From Numida meleagris (lineage: Eukaryota; Chordata; Aves; Galliformes; Numididae): a stretch of DNA of 64,000 nt. The stretch lies in contig NC_034414.1 in NCBI RefSeq assembly GCF_002078875.1, positions 12,838,355 through 12,902,354 on the forward strand, read 5' to 3'. Position 1 is the first letter of the stretch. Each line of letters starts with the position of its first letter. Of this stretch, positions 1 through 12,495 are shown piece by piece. Both the position numbers and the translations under genes were made by a program. The notes beneath the pieces are model-generated. The model searched no databases. It was given only the letters and a program-made list of their open reading frames with translations, and was not told where the DNA came from.

Positions 1-1086
1 GGTCAAGTCAGCCAAATTGCTTAAAGAATTTAAAAGGGATTCTGCCGCGGTGAACAGCAAGGATTATTGCCACACTACTGATATGTTATGCAGGCCAGTA
101 GTCCTACCACTGAGGGAAACTGAAGAAACAACAGCAACAAAAACCTTTTAATCATTTCTCAACACCCCCACTTCTTGGTAGCGGCACAGAAGTCATTTTA
201 GGTAAAAACAGCTGGTGGGTATCCACCAGCTTCCTAATGATGCTCATAAAGAAATACAGTCTGAATGTTTCCTAGGGGTCTCCTGCTACAAAAATTACAA
301 AATCCTATGCAAGTATAAATTCCCTATTAGGAATCAATAACCCCTTGCCTAAGCCCATGGACCAAAGAGTATAAAAGCCTCTGAATTCCACAGAACATCA
401 AAGATTTCAGTGAGTTATTCTCTAAGTGTTGTCTGTATTATGACTTGCAAATGCTGGTAAGAAGCTGTCAGTAGACTAATGTATCGCTATATAAATGACC
501 AGTCATGAAATTATAGAATCACAGAACATCCTCAGTTGTAAGGGACTCACGTGGATCATTGAGTACAACTCCTGGGTCCACAGAGGATCACCCAAAATAC
601 AAATCCTATGTTTGAGAGTGTTGTTCAAATGCTTCTTGAACTCTAGCAACTTGGTGCTGTGATCACTGCCCTGGATAGCCTGTTCCAGTGCCCTACCACA
701 TCCTGGTGAAGAATCTTTCCCTAATCCTCAGCCAGACCCTCCCCTGATGCAGCTCCATGCTGTTCCTTTGAGTCCTGACTCTGTTATGAGAGAAGTGATC
801 AATCAGTGCAGAAGACACAGGCAGAATGAGTCACCGATTTCTTCCACTGAGTAAAGCCTGTACTACTACAATTGGTCTGGAAGTTTTCAGATTGCACATA
901 TGCAGTCTAAATCTCAGACTGCCTACATCATTGCAGTCTTCGGTGAACTGGGCAGAACTGCAGTAATTAGAAGTGATATTTGTACATTACTATACTCTGC
1001 AGAAGATTTCTATACAGCTCTCTATTAACAGTCTGGTTTAAGAGTTTAGATAGCAAAGCTATTTTAAGTACATTTGAATGATTTAC
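1..1086. other. PTPN5 intron (partial) with a CR1 remnant
   Basis: This stretch follows the donor of the last resolved exon (GTAAAT read on the minus strand at 1,086-1,081). I found no phosphatase-like coding sequence here, in particular no WPD or HCSAG-type motif in any frame. It is therefore read as intron that runs off the left edge. It contains an old minus-strand CR1 fragment at about 513-800. Confidence 0.7.
513..800 (-). repeat. CR1 LINE 3' fragment, diverged
   Basis: The left end reads ATAGAATCACAGAA, the reverse complement of the CR1 3' terminal repeats. A degraded form of the core follows (GGATCATTGAGTACAACTCC), then the region that reads CTCCATGCTGTTCCTTTGAG. The order matches the CR1 3' UTR and end in reverse orientation. 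Divergence is high, so the right boundary is approximate. Confidence 0.7.
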
Positions 1087-1197
1087 CTTTAGGGTGATGA
1101 GCCTTAAACGGTAATCATCTGCTTGTATGACTTGGTTAACTATGATTTCTATTCCTTCATAGGTGATCTTTTCCTCTGGCCAATATTCTGTGCATTT
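1087..1197 (-). CDS. PTPN5: PTPN5 exon, phosphatase domain (EYWPEE to RLRLITLK)
   Basis: Thirty-seven codons in phase 0 at both ends encode KCTEYWPEEKITYEG followed by IEIIVNQVIQADDYRLRLITLK. This is the part of the PTP domain where the CxxYWPE motif lies, followed by beta-strands before the WPD loop. The acceptor on the minus strand is ...TTGCACATAG and the donor is GTAAAT. The human form, as I recall it, reads KCTEYWPEEQVAYDG; the bird residues differ conservatively in the variable part. This is the last exon of the gene present in the window; the next exon would begin near SGTEERG and lies outside. Confidence 0.95.
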
Positions 1198-4100
1198 CTA
1201 TGTGCAATAAAAAATAAATCTAGTTAAGGAGACATCAAGGGAGGCTCATTTTTACCTCTCTGAAATTGGATTAGTGCATGCATAGACAAATATGAATGAT
1301 GGTTGTTTCTATAATAAGTACATGTTTTCATTTTCTATACAGGGAACACATTTGTAGTGATTTTTGCTGCATTCATAACAGCTCGATAGCTTGATAAAAT
1401 GTATAGATCAAATAACAACTAACCACTTCTTTGAAATACACACACTCTTATTTATATTTATGCAATTTATAAACATTTTGAAGATTCACTACAAAGGCCA
1501 GAAACAATTTGCTTATATTTATTATAGCCTGTGTTTTTAGATTAATTATTTTCTTATGATAATAATGATCAGTACAATACAGACTTGTCACCTATGTTTC
1601 TGTGATGCGTATAAATTGATAAGAAAATACAAAAGACATCTTTCATACTTTTGTTATAGGGTCATATAGGTCTCAATATAATACGATCACACGCATAAGT
1701 GTTGTACAAAAAAACATGGCTTGAGACAGTTTCAGAATTTTGCATCAAAGCTAAGTAACAAAAAGGATGCAATAGCTGTGAGAGATATTAGACCGCTACA
1801 TTTGATTTTGCTAAAACACAGTCAGATATGCATCTAGAACAAAGTGACAATTAGAGAAGTTGAAACTATAGTTCATTTGCAAATCTAAATTGTGGTACTG
1901 ACAATCTACACAAGTGGATGGGAATCTGTAACCACTTTCATCCTGGAAGGACTGAAAAATACTTTTTTTGCATGCTTTCTCTTTAAGCTGAACTATACGC
2001 AGAAGAGACAAGCACTTCAACGTGGTGTAGGGATTGTTTCATGGACAAGGAATGATATGAACAAAGAAGGATCTGAGAAAAAGGCTCCCTTGTGATAAAG
2101 GAAGAAGAAACTTCTTGTTATCACAGCAGAATGAGAACCCGCTGCTGGACAAAACCAGTTAAAGAGGATGGTTGTAAGCTTCCTCTTGAACATGACAGCA
2201 CACAGTCTTGAAGGAATGACTTAAATCACATGTTGCCCTCATCCATCTGAAACGATTCCATTTCAGGAGAAAGACTAACAACAGAAAAGTATCTTGCTAT
2301 ATTACTGAGTCAAAATTTGTGTGGGAGAAATAGTGCTGTTCCAACCGCATAACGCATCAGTTAATAACCGACTGGGAATGTGGCCCACTGTGTTTCTATA
2401 AAATTATTTACGCAGATTGCGTTTTTACTTCCTCTCCTCTTAAACTGCAGAATCCATTGTAAAAATTGTCAAGTGCGCTAGCAGCTATCAATAGCACAGA
2501 CGTTGCTGTGCTTAAAGGAATGGAGTAAGACTGCCCACTCATTTCTGTGGGCTGTCTGTCAGTTCAGATTAGATGTGACAGAGGGCTGAGATACAGAACT
2601 CTGCATACGTACATTAGCAAAGCCATTGCACTGAGCAAGAACACAAAGCCTCTGTTACTAGTACCATGGCAGAATAGAGGTTTTGGTTTTGAATCTATGT
2701 ACTTTTGCATCTTGTTATTATACCAATATGTATTATGGAAAAAAAAGCAAGTGAATATAGGAGACACCCACATGAAGGGAATTACCCCATATTTATGGCC
2801 GAGATTCCTGACACGTTTTAATTTTTGACACAAAAGGTATCAGAAAAGATTCAACAGTTCTGTTACGATATATAGGCTGCAGCAAGCTCCACTCACACAC
2901 AGTGCAACAGCACTGCAGTGCTTTGCTTTCCACAGCATGGTTATGAGGAAATTAGATAAAAAGGTTATTTTGTATTCCTGCTGATCAGTCTTGCTATGAA
3001 AACTATGGTGGAAAAAATTCTCAGCAAATACATCATTTGGGACCAAAGTTTCCTCTGTTTCTTTTTCTTTGTCAAATCTGAAAGTGGTTTCAACGTCTTA
3101 TTTGCCACAACTTGGCAACTCTGACCAATGAGCAAGTTATTACTTCAGCACTACCTTTCATGTAGAAGCAGACATAAGTCTAAAATGTTAGTACAAACAA
3201 AACATCCAGAACAGAAACATAATGTATTTCGTATGTGCCCCGAGAGTATGCGTCCAATTAGCCAGCTGAAATAACTGATGTTTTTTTAACTTGCAAAGCA
3301 TGCTAATTCTGTATCTGCCTTGTTCACGTCTACTTTTTTCCCACTAGGAATCATGCTGAAGTGATTTACTCCACGCCTGGTGAAAGTTAAAGGTTTGTGC
3401 AAATGCATAATTATTGTCACCAGGCTTCCAGCTTGCACTTAAGGCTGTCTGTATGACTGTATTCTTGGGCTTTTAAGTGTGTGAAGCATCTTCACCAAAG
3501 AAAATTATTTCACCTAAACTCCTAACGAGTTTGCAGGGGCAAGCTTTGACAAACACTGCTGTTGCAGTTTAAGAAATACCATTCTCTCCACTATATTTTA
3601 CTGCCAGAGGTGAAGGAAGATGCAAAGTCCAACATGTCCAGAACCTAGTCTCACATTCTACACTGCCAACAATGGCGACTGATGATCAGCTATCTGCCTG
3701 TGAACTGAAGACCAAACGCACAGTTGTTCACACACTGCTATGGGGCAAGTATTTCAGTAGCTAAGTTAGTAATGAACAGTTGCAGGTCAGTAGCATTTTA
3801 AACTGCAAATAAAAATTGTTTTAAGCAGATTATCAGAAATATTGTGATAGTTTACTTTCTAGAATTAAATATAAAATTACTACATCTTAATTTCTATATT
3901 TCAACAGCATTTCCTAGACATATTTCAGGAAAATGACCTCCATATCCAAGACTGCTCTAGTTGCTGATTATTATAAATACTACCTTTCACAAGACAGGGA
4001 CAGACTCTCAGAAAGGTGGCTATGGACACTGAATTATAATAAATGCAAGAAAAAACACTGAGACACTGTTGATCGAAGACCTGAATGAACAGGGGTAGAA

Positions 4101-4426
4101 TAGATTTTTATTTTTTTTTAATTCCTTTAAAGAAAACTTTAAGTGCCTGCAAATAGAGTTCAGTTTGGAAAGACTTCAGGTCATCTGAGAGAGGAAAAAT
4201 GGCAAAACCAGCAGTAGGCTAAGTCAGAGGGCAAAACAAGACTTTCAGTAAATCAAACCAAAAGAGGGGAAGACCACATCTTCTCCGCCCAAAGAATTTA
4301 ATTCTTCCTCTGATTGTTGAGGCCACTGAACTAAGTTCTGTTCACTTATTTTCACAGGCTTAGCATCCATACCAAAAATATCTCCAGAGTACAGATAAGT
4401 ATATATACTGTATGTAATACCATTAC
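1198..4426. other. PTPN5 intron, no other feature seen
   Basis: This 3.2-kb intron separates the YIATQGP exon from the EYWPEE exon. It is AT-rich. Open frames up to about 93 codons occur, but none has a recognisable domain or splice context, and they are treated as chance. No clear interspersed repeat was recognised. Confidence 0.6.
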
Positions 4427-4564
4427 CTCGTTCATCTCTTCTATATTGGTAATCATGACAATGATGGGAGAACGCTCCTGCCACACCATTCTCCAGAAAT
4501 CACTGACAGTGTTAACTATTGGTCCCTGAGTAGCAATATACACCTTTTCCTCTCCTCCATATCC
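4427..4564 (-). CDS. PTPN5: PTPN5 exon, phosphatase domain ([15 protein letters not shown])
   Basis: Forty-six codons, phase 0 at both ends, running from [18 protein letters not shown] to [17 protein letters not shown] is the conserved PTP-domain motif 'IATQGP', and DFWRMVWQE is the next conserved PTP motif. The sequence [18 protein letters not shown] is almost identical to mammalian STEP ([18 protein letters not shown] as recalled). The acceptor reads GTTGCCAG and the donor GTAATG. Longer open frames over this locus (to 4,245 and to 4,615) simply read through into intron. Confidence 0.97.
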
Positions 4565-5031
4565 CTGGCAACAAAACAACGAGAGATCAGTTTTAATAGG
4601 GATGTCCACACCCAACCTTAAAGGTTCAGTCTTTAAAAGCTAGTTGGAATGAAGACACTGTAAAATCAGTTTTCGTCTCTCCTGCACATATGTACATAGA
4701 GCAAAAGCACAATATGGTGTCATAGCTCCAGCAACGAGAGTCCAAGAGCCTTAAAGTAACTCTAGCCAGGTCAACAGACTTACTGAGGCTTATCTTCCAG
4801 CACCCAGTTCAGATCAACTGGCAAGCAGTTTGCATCAAGAAGAGCAGAATTGTATTTTTGTTTGCTATGAACCTGTAAAATTGCACTTAAGAGATTTAGT
4901 TTTCAGTTAATGTAAGCAGGAGAGAGCAATCAGATCAGCTACTATGCATTTAAAAGTAAGTTGATGCTGCAAATCTGTTTACATTAGTAGTGGCTGATAG
5001 AGGCCAGGCAGACAGACTGCTGAGCTCTTAC
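4565..5031. other. PTPN5 short intron
   Basis: A 467-base intron between the NANYIR exon and the GYGGEE exon. The borders are GTAAGAG (donor) and GTTGCCAG (acceptor) on the minus strand. No repeat or additional exon is visible. Confidence 0.8.
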
Positions 5032-5111
5032 CCTGATGTAGTTAGCATTGATGTAAGAGCTAAGGGGGTCGTCCTGATCAGCTGAGGTAAGGCACACTCT
5101 GCTGTGAGGAT
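5032..5111 (-). CDS. PTPN5: PTPN5 exon, phosphatase domain (PHSRVCLTS to NANYIR)
   Basis: The exon starts with two bases (AT) that complete an Asn codon begun in the preceding exon (A|AT). It then has 26 codons reading PHSRVCLTSADQDDPLSSY and INANYIR. NANYI is the conserved PTP motif that follows the pTyr-recognition loop. The acceptor is TTTCAG-type (...ACATTTCAG) and the donor GTAAGAG. A 64-codon open frame in another phase overlaps it and is a shadow. Confidence 0.95.
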
Positions 5112-8100
5112 CTGAAATGTATGAACAGATAAGCAATAGTTTATCATTTGCTGATAGAAGAGAAAGAGAGACACAAGATTATTTTGTACAAAGAGACATT
5201 TACACGCATGCACGGCCATCAGAGCAGATGTCAGTGGCCTTGGAAAGCTCCAATGTTAAACGTTAAAGCAAAAAAAAAGGTGAAGAGTGGTTAGGGTCAT
5301 TTAGCTTTCTCTGATAATTTTACCCATTCTGAAGCCTGTTTAATTCTTCCTCTTGTAGAATCAGTGACTCACAGTGACTCTAAAGCAGTAACTTTTCAGC
5401 TCCAGGAAATTGTTTCTCAGTTTGTTGGGTCAGTGAACCCATCTTGGCTTATAAAACAATATTTTTTGTTAGATGACAGCAAACACCTTTTCTTCAGATC
5501 ATAAAAACACACTTCTTGCATGCAGGCAAGCCAAATGAAAATAATTGTGTTCTGTCTTGCAGTAAGCTAAACTCCAACATGGGCTATTAACAAACATTAA
5601 AAATGGGGAGAAATTTAAGAATGTTAAAGTCTTCTGCACTTTGCATAAGTTTCTGAAGTGCTTAAGCCCCCCTCATGAGGAATATTCATGAAGCATTATT
5701 ATTGTTTTAATAGAATAATATTTTCACTTATTCTCCTATCCGAGAATTTTTAATTCACACTGAAGTGAATGGGAGCTGTTTCACTGGTTTTAATGCAAGC
5801 TTGACACATGCTTATATCAATCCCCTTTACCAGTACTACAGAATTTCTTGTTTTTCAAAGGAAACACTATCTTGATAGAGGCCTTAGCAAAGAGCAACAG
5901 TGCATCACCAAGAGAATATAAAAACAAACAACAGATAATGTCTTCATTAAAAAACAAAAATGGAGCCTGCTCAAAAACCAGACCAAAATAATAAATATGC
6001 AAAAATATTGTGATATTGGGTCAAGCAAAAAGGACCAACCACACAGTTGTTTCTACTGTGCTATAAACACACTCAGCATAAAAACTGTCCTCAAACAGAT
6101 CTGATTCATGTTATCTATTATGAGATAACAGTCACAATATTATGTGATCTACAAAGCAAATATATTTCATGGAGACATTGATTTATAAAACAGAAGCACT
6201 GAAACTACTGAATTCCTCTGAAATACAGTTCCTTCCCAGTTCACCTCTCCAGTGCTGGGGAGATGGTGAGACAGGAGATAGTCTGCTTTTTAATGACTAA
6301 AGCTGAAAGCCCACAACGTGTTACACCATAAAAAGGCAACACTAGTTGCCAGACATTTAGATCATACTGGACTAGGTAGTGATGCCCCTAGTATGAAGTC
6401 TCTTTGTGCAGGTTTTATGGAGCCCACTCAAGCTCAAGTAACGACTACATGATTTCCCCCTTTTAAGAACAGCAATAGTATGTTGTCCAGCACACAGTGA
6501 ATCTCTAGGAAGAAATAAAAGCACTCTATCAAGTAAATTAACAAGTGCTTGGAACCTGATGATCCTTGAGGCCCCTTCCAACCCCAGCCATTCTATGGTT
6601 CTATGATTTAAGCTAAATCAAATTGCACTCTTAATAAAAACATTTATTCCCAGGGCAAAGCTGACACTCAGGCCATGTTCAAGACGACATTGCGCCTATA
6701 AAACAAATAAGCAAACACAGCTCCAACCCCAACTGTACCAGTCTGTATCTCTAAGAAACCAAATGACGTTAGTTCATTTTACCCCACAAGCTCTTTTGTG
6801 AACTGTTTGTATTTATACTATGTTGGGCATTTCAGAGAAATTGGCTGAAGTTACTGAAACGTTTTGCATAACTTAAAATGGTATAAAAGCAATAGAGCAG
6901 TGTAGAAATTAAAAACAAAAAGTCTGTCCAGACATTACTCTTGATGAAAGGATTTAATGAGTCTGATATACAACACAGTTTCTAGAATTCTGTAACAAGG
7001 CTCTTTTCTATTTAATCAAAAAGTGCCTGTAAATATCCTAAAGAAAAGTTATAATTTTCGAGCAATTTCCACAGGGCTTTTCCCAGAAGAGGACTGTCTG
7101 CTAACAAGCAACTTCAAACTTCGGAAATATCCATATGAACCTTCTACGCTTGGCATTTTTCCAGAACCACCCTTCTGTCACCCAAAAGTCACCTTCTAAC
7201 TCTTTTTACTACCAGTTGTGAGATTTGAGAATCTGCAAAAAGAATTTACTATGAAATATATATAAATTAGATGAATTACAGACTATTATCACGTCTCTCA
7301 CTTACTACAATTAACTTGAGGGTTGCAAGAAACGTATCATTATGTTAAGTGACTGCTTACCTTGTAATGATAACTGCCCTAGATTGCTTCTGGAGACATA
7401 GCTGGCAAAGGAACCTTAGTTATTTTCAGGCTTTTGGATTAGGGGTTTGAATCTGGTTTGGTAATCAAGCACTTGCTGCTCCCTAGGATAATCAGTTGCT
7501 CAAGATCGTTCTGCTGCATCTTGTTCAGCAGTTCCTGCCAGTAGCACTGTCTGCATCTAGAGCTTGGAGGAACACTTGGTAGATACACAAGGCAGAGCAA
7601 GCTACATTTGGTATAGGCTACTCAGAAACCAGCCAGTGGATGGTCGAAATATGAAAAGCACCGGACTCCCCCTCATCGCGACTCCAATTCCCTCTCCTAT
7701 TTTGTGCTTGAATAATTTACTGGGATCACCAGCTCTTAAGTGCAAAGTATAAAGGGGATTTTTTTGTACTGGTTGGCACTGTCAAGACCATACTCTTCAA
7801 AATGGAGGCAGTTGGACAAAAGTGAACATAGCCAGCCCATTTCACTCCGCAAATGCTTCAAGCCATCCCCTGGTCACAGCTAGGGATGTAATAGTGCACA
7901 CAGACCAATGGTTACGGAATTCAGGAAAAAAGTTATGAGCATGGATTAAGTTTATTAATTCTTGGAGGCACGGTAGAGTAGAAACTAGTTATCTGGAGGG
8001 ATCAAAGCAACAGCAATATCTGCCACAGTTATCCATACGGCTGAGACGAAGTTTCCAGCAAATAAATGACCTGTGGGGCGATCATTCTTAAAAATATATG

Positions 8101-9306
8101 GTAGTGTGCTGGCATCTGTTCACAGCTCTGGAACAGCCTGTTAAAAATGGTAGTAAATATGATTTTTGAGTTTAATAATACAATACAGAATATTTAAAAT
8201 GGATCCAGCTCTCAAAGTACACATTAGATACCAAATTCAGAGTATATAGACCACTTAAAAAAATCTAGATATTTGGACATATATTACCACCAGTAACTTC
8301 TGCAGTCTTCCTTTTTCAGCAAAACCAGCATATTAATACTTGAATTGTTCACCTCAATCATTAGCACAGAAATTGTGAAACATCTAGCTGGATGTTTTTA
8401 TACTTCTGGTCTAAGGTGGAATACAAAGTCATCAGAAGGGTAGTGTACATAGAATCATGGGCTGCAGTTGTAAATCCAGGTTAAAAAAAATGAAAAAAAA
8501 AACAAAAGCAAAACTAAAACAAAAGCAACAACCCACCACCAATTTTTTCTGGAACTATTTCCAATACAGATTCACTGACTAAAACAATGTGTATATATAC
8601 ATTTTTTTTTTTAAACTTCTCTGAGCTTTGCTAATGTGACACTAAATAATTTGGTCTTTGCAAATATAGGTAACTGTGGCTAATGGTGGCATTTTCCAAC
8701 AGTGGCTTACAACAAAAATGAAGCACAACATCTAATTGTGTCTTCAGCTAATGTACCAGGGAAAAATTATGATTCTTAAAAAAATTTGTACCAAAGTGAT
8801 TCTTAAAACTCCTACTCTTGACTACAAATAAAAATAATGTAAGACAAAATAAAAAAGATTTTGATTTTCTTTAATATCTTAATGCCATCAGATCAGCTGC
8901 TGATACTCTCACCTGGCATTTGAGGTATGAGTCTGAGAAAAACTTTGCTCAAGAAAATAATGTTGGTAGAATATAGTCCTACTATAGTGGTTTCTTTGAT
9001 AAACTCCTAAGTAGCATCTGAATAAACATGCTAATTTCATGGATGGAGATTGTAAACAGCAATAAATGATGTAACCCTAATAACTTAAAAACTTAAGTGC
9101 TAATGATATTCTGTCAATCTGCGGTTGTTCATGCTCTGTATGTCTTTTGAAACTTGATTTACACTTAGAAGCCATGTTGCTGCTTCATCAACATGGCCTT
9201 TGGACAACACAGCACACTTGATGTATCCCGGAAAGGAGAGTGCAAAACCTTTCAGCACATGGAATAGACCAACATGTTTTAGTGTCTTAAAAAGCAGGAA
9301 ACTTAC
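5112..9306. other. PTPN5 intron
   Basis: This 4.2-kb intron separates the KNRYKTILP exon from the NANYIR exon. It carries one short plus-strand CR1 3' tail (6,548-6,609) and a closely spaced pair of AP-1-like TGACTC sequences at 5,362-5,380. There is no sign of other genes. Confidence 0.7.
6548..6609 (+). repeat. CR1 LINE 3' tail
   Basis: The sequence reads CTGATGATCCTTGAGGCCCC, then TTCCAACCCCAGCCATTCTATGG and TTCTATGATT. This is the terminal ~60 bases of CR1 in plus orientation, including the short 3' octamer-type repeats. It is a severely 5'-truncated insertion. Confidence 0.9.
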
Positions 9307-9391
9307 TTGGAAGAATTGTTTTGTAGCGATTCTTCCGCACCAGGCCTGGAATATCATATTCCTTTGGATCAACAAAGTTCATTGGAATTTC
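9307..9391 (-). CDS. PTPN5: PTPN5 exon, start of phosphatase domain (EIPMNFVDPKEYDIPG)
   Basis: Twenty-eight codons plus one base encode EIPMNFVDPKEYDIPGLV and RKNRYKTILP, then the first base of a split Asn codon. KNRYKTI is the pTyr-recognition loop (NxxKNRY) of classical PTPs; the Tyr stacks against the substrate phosphotyrosine. The acceptor is TTTGCACAG and the donor GTAAGT. As far as I recall, these residues are identical to mammalian STEP, consistent with strong constraint. Open frames over this locus in other phases or extended upstream are shadows. Confidence 0.97.
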
Positions 9392-12305
9392 CTGTGCAAA
9401 AACAAACAAACAAAAACAACCCACAGAGTAGGTTGTTATTAGATTCACAAGAGGCATTAAAAAAAACAACTCTAAACCCGTTACATCCTGCCTGTTAGGG
9501 AGGCAAAGTGATGAAGTCAACTGGGACATATGGTACAGTACTTCTTCTAGCAACTTACCACTGAAGTATGATTGATGTTTCCTTTTATTGTCACTCGTTT
9601 TCTTTTCTGAAATCCTTAATACGAAAATGCTCATAGTGACTAATTCATTGAGTAATATGCGAGACAGCATTATGTTAGCTCTTAATATTATTAGAGCTGA
9701 ATTGCAAGTGTAGGCACAGAACTAAGCTAAAGGTGGTACGTAAGATACTCTATTCCAAAAGTGATGGTCCTCAGACACCATCCTTTCTGACTCATACTCC
9801 TTCCTCTCTGAGGGTGGAAGGAAGCAATCTGTTAGTGACATTCACGAGCAACAAAAGATGACACACACTATGACAGGTAGGTGTACTGACCTGACACTAT
9901 GGAGCTAGGCAGGGGTGTGTAATCATCTTTTGCTCACCACATTTTACAGCTCCATGGGCAAGGACAGGTGTTAAGGGAGTACCTGCTCTCTACACTACCA
10001 TTCTAAAGGAAACATTAAAATAGAGGGGTTTGTTATTCTCCAGTGCTCGTCTCCTGCACTTAAGTGGCCACACACAGCCAGGGACAAACAAGACTTTCCA
10101 TCAACTGGTGACAGTAGGCATGTGATGAGATGGGCTGCAGAAGTCAGTCCCAACAGAAAAGTAGATCAGAGAGCTTGGAAGCAGAGCTGCACAGTACACT
10201 TGCAGCACAAGACTTGAGAGGCCAGTAGCACTGAATATACTGGTAGTGAAGTCTAGGAATTCATATAAGCACAGATGTTGAATTCTGAAACTTTAGAAGA
10301 CTATCTGTATTCCATCTCTTAGATAGTAATGAGCATACTTGTTGGCCTTAACGAGAAACAATTACTGATAAAACATCTGATGGAAGTAGTTTCCTCTCAA
10401 TTAGAGGAGCTGCATGGGAATGAGGTCTTCATGTTTTCCTTCTTTGTTACTTAGCCACCGAAAAATCTACTTGAGACAAACTCTATGTCTCTTTTTGGAA
10501 CTCATTCATTTACCACTCAAAAGAATTCTTGTTAAAATCAAAGGAACTTCGCCTAAGTAAGAACTCTAAAGCTTTTAAGAATTTCAGGACTTAGCTGTGC
10601 AAACGACAAATTTGACTTTTCTTCCAAAGTAAAACACAGCTACTTGCTTTCTTATGGATTTACACTTTGAAAGCCAAGCAGGTTAGACGCAGATTGAAAA
10701 CATACACTGCAGATCTGGTGATAACTGTTTCATATAAACTAGATTTTTATTTTTATTTATAGAAATGAAATTTTGATTAAAAGGCATTTTTATCTACACT
10801 TTTTCATTTTTCTTTGAAGTATGAAAATGGTTTGGGATGGTTTGGCTGTTGAATGGTTTTCTGAACACAAGGAAAACTCATTCAAAAGCTTTCAAAGAAG
10901 GGAAACATTTCTCTTACTTCTAACATTATTTTCTTTGCTTGAAATCCATAGTGAGCTTCAGAGGCTGATCAAACTGCACATGGATTTCTTCAGCAGTCAA
11001 CTCATACACTCACTAAGTGAATATTTCCTCCCTTGAACAAATAAAACATACTTCACTTTAAAAGAATCAGAAATTGCCTACCCAAAACCTGCTTTTCTTC
11101 ATCTTGCATAACACACTAAGCAAGTTAAGCACCACAAATATGTCAGCCCGCTTTAAAGCAGCAGTCCAATCTATCTCATCTCAGAGTCTCCCCCAAGAGC
11201 AAGTGACATTTGAAGAGTCATACAGGGGGCAGGCTGAAAGGGGTGCTACACTGCAAAACATTATCTTCCTCCCACTCTGCTGAGATTCTGTGCTTAAGAG
11301 AATATTTGAGTGGGCAGCATTAACTGCATCAGCTCTTGATCACATGCTCTGAAATACCCCAGCTTGCAAAGGCTGTGTCCTGGTTACCTCCCATCTTGTG
11401 CAATCCTGCCTAGTAGGCATAATAATCCCAGGCTCTGCAGCATTTTTATTTTATTTTATATTTTTTATTTTTATAGTAGTTACATGTGATGGAGACTCAA
11501 GCAGTTAGGGAAGAGATGCAGATGGAATGCAAAGATCTAAAAAGCCAGTGTGCTCACTACATTGAAATATATCGGGTCTTTATCCCAATCTAATTACTTG
11601 TAGAAATCAAATTTTCACCTCCTTGCTTTGTCTCTGTAGATATATTTTTTTGCCCTCAAATAAGGCTAAGAGTTTTTTCTCTCAAGTAACAGTGGATACA
11701 GTGAATCAAGGAAACATACTTCAGAATCCTAGAAGCAACCAACAGAGCAATTTACAGCTAGTAAATGGTTGTTTTTCTTCTACACAAAAATTAAGACATA
11801 CTTTTTAAGGCTCCAGCTGAGTGACCCAGCCATTCTGTGCTTCAGTCATCAGGAGAACATTCAGGCAACTTCGAATAAAGCTTCATGCCAAACATTCAAC
11901 AGCAAAGAGCATGCACTTGGACTTATTTAATGCCTAAGGAACTCAGGATTTCAGGAAGTAATGCCTATAGTGAAACTAGGCTTTTCTTCTATAGTGAAAA
12001 AGTTCGACTTTGATTTTTCATTAAAAAGTAACAGACTAAGAGGAAAAAAAAGTCTGGTGCAAATAAGACTTTGCTGTTGTTTCCAGAATCAGTTCTGCAG
12101 TTTTTAAGTGACAAGACCACTAAAGGCTCTCAAGCATTGCCATTTTGATGGGCAATGAATTTCAGGTTTTCATTTATTGCTTCACTGATGGGAGGGGAAT
12201 TTGTATGATTTATATAATTTTAGTCCTACAGAAAATAATTGCAAGGCTCACAGAGAAGAAGTGTCATTCCATTTTTGGATGCTCCTAGAAGAGTCAGATA
12301 CTCAC
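9392..12305. other. PTPN5 intron, no other feature seen
   Basis: A 2.9-kb intron with only unremarkable AT-rich sequence. A short A/T-rich stretch (about 11,440-11,475) is the only compositional oddity. No interspersed repeat was recognised with confidence. Confidence 0.6.
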
Positions 12306-12495
12306 AAAGAATTCTGCCTGGAGTATGAATGGATCCAGGGCTTTCTTGTGCAGTTCCTCTTCAGTAAGAATGTTTGATGCTGTCTGGAGATATTCTTGTG
12401 CTGACTGTTCCCGTGGTGACATGATATAGCCAAAACCTTGTTCAGAACAGCCTGGGGTACACATATCCAGTGTGAGTGAGACATTGGAACCCCTC
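12306..12495 (-). CDS. PTPN5: PTPN5 exon, KIM and KIS regulatory region
   Basis: One base completing a split Arg codon is followed by 63 codons, RGSNVSLTLDMCTPGC to ALDPFILQAEFF. RRGSNVSLTL is the kinase interaction motif that docks ERK and p38. Its Ser (Ser221 in mammalian STEP61 numbering) is the PKA/dopamine-controlled site that blocks docking when phosphorylated. CTPG and MSPRE carry the proline-directed Thr231 and Ser244 equivalents of the kinase specificity sequence, and both are kept here. The segment between SNVS and LTL is the reported calpain cleavage region in mammals. The acceptor is GTTTTGCAG and the donor GTGAGT. Confidence 0.97.

Noticed and set aside
4245..4615. Two minus-strand open frames around the YIATQGP exon.
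   Set aside because: One is in a different phase and the other reads past both splice sites; only 4,427-4,564 is supported as exon.
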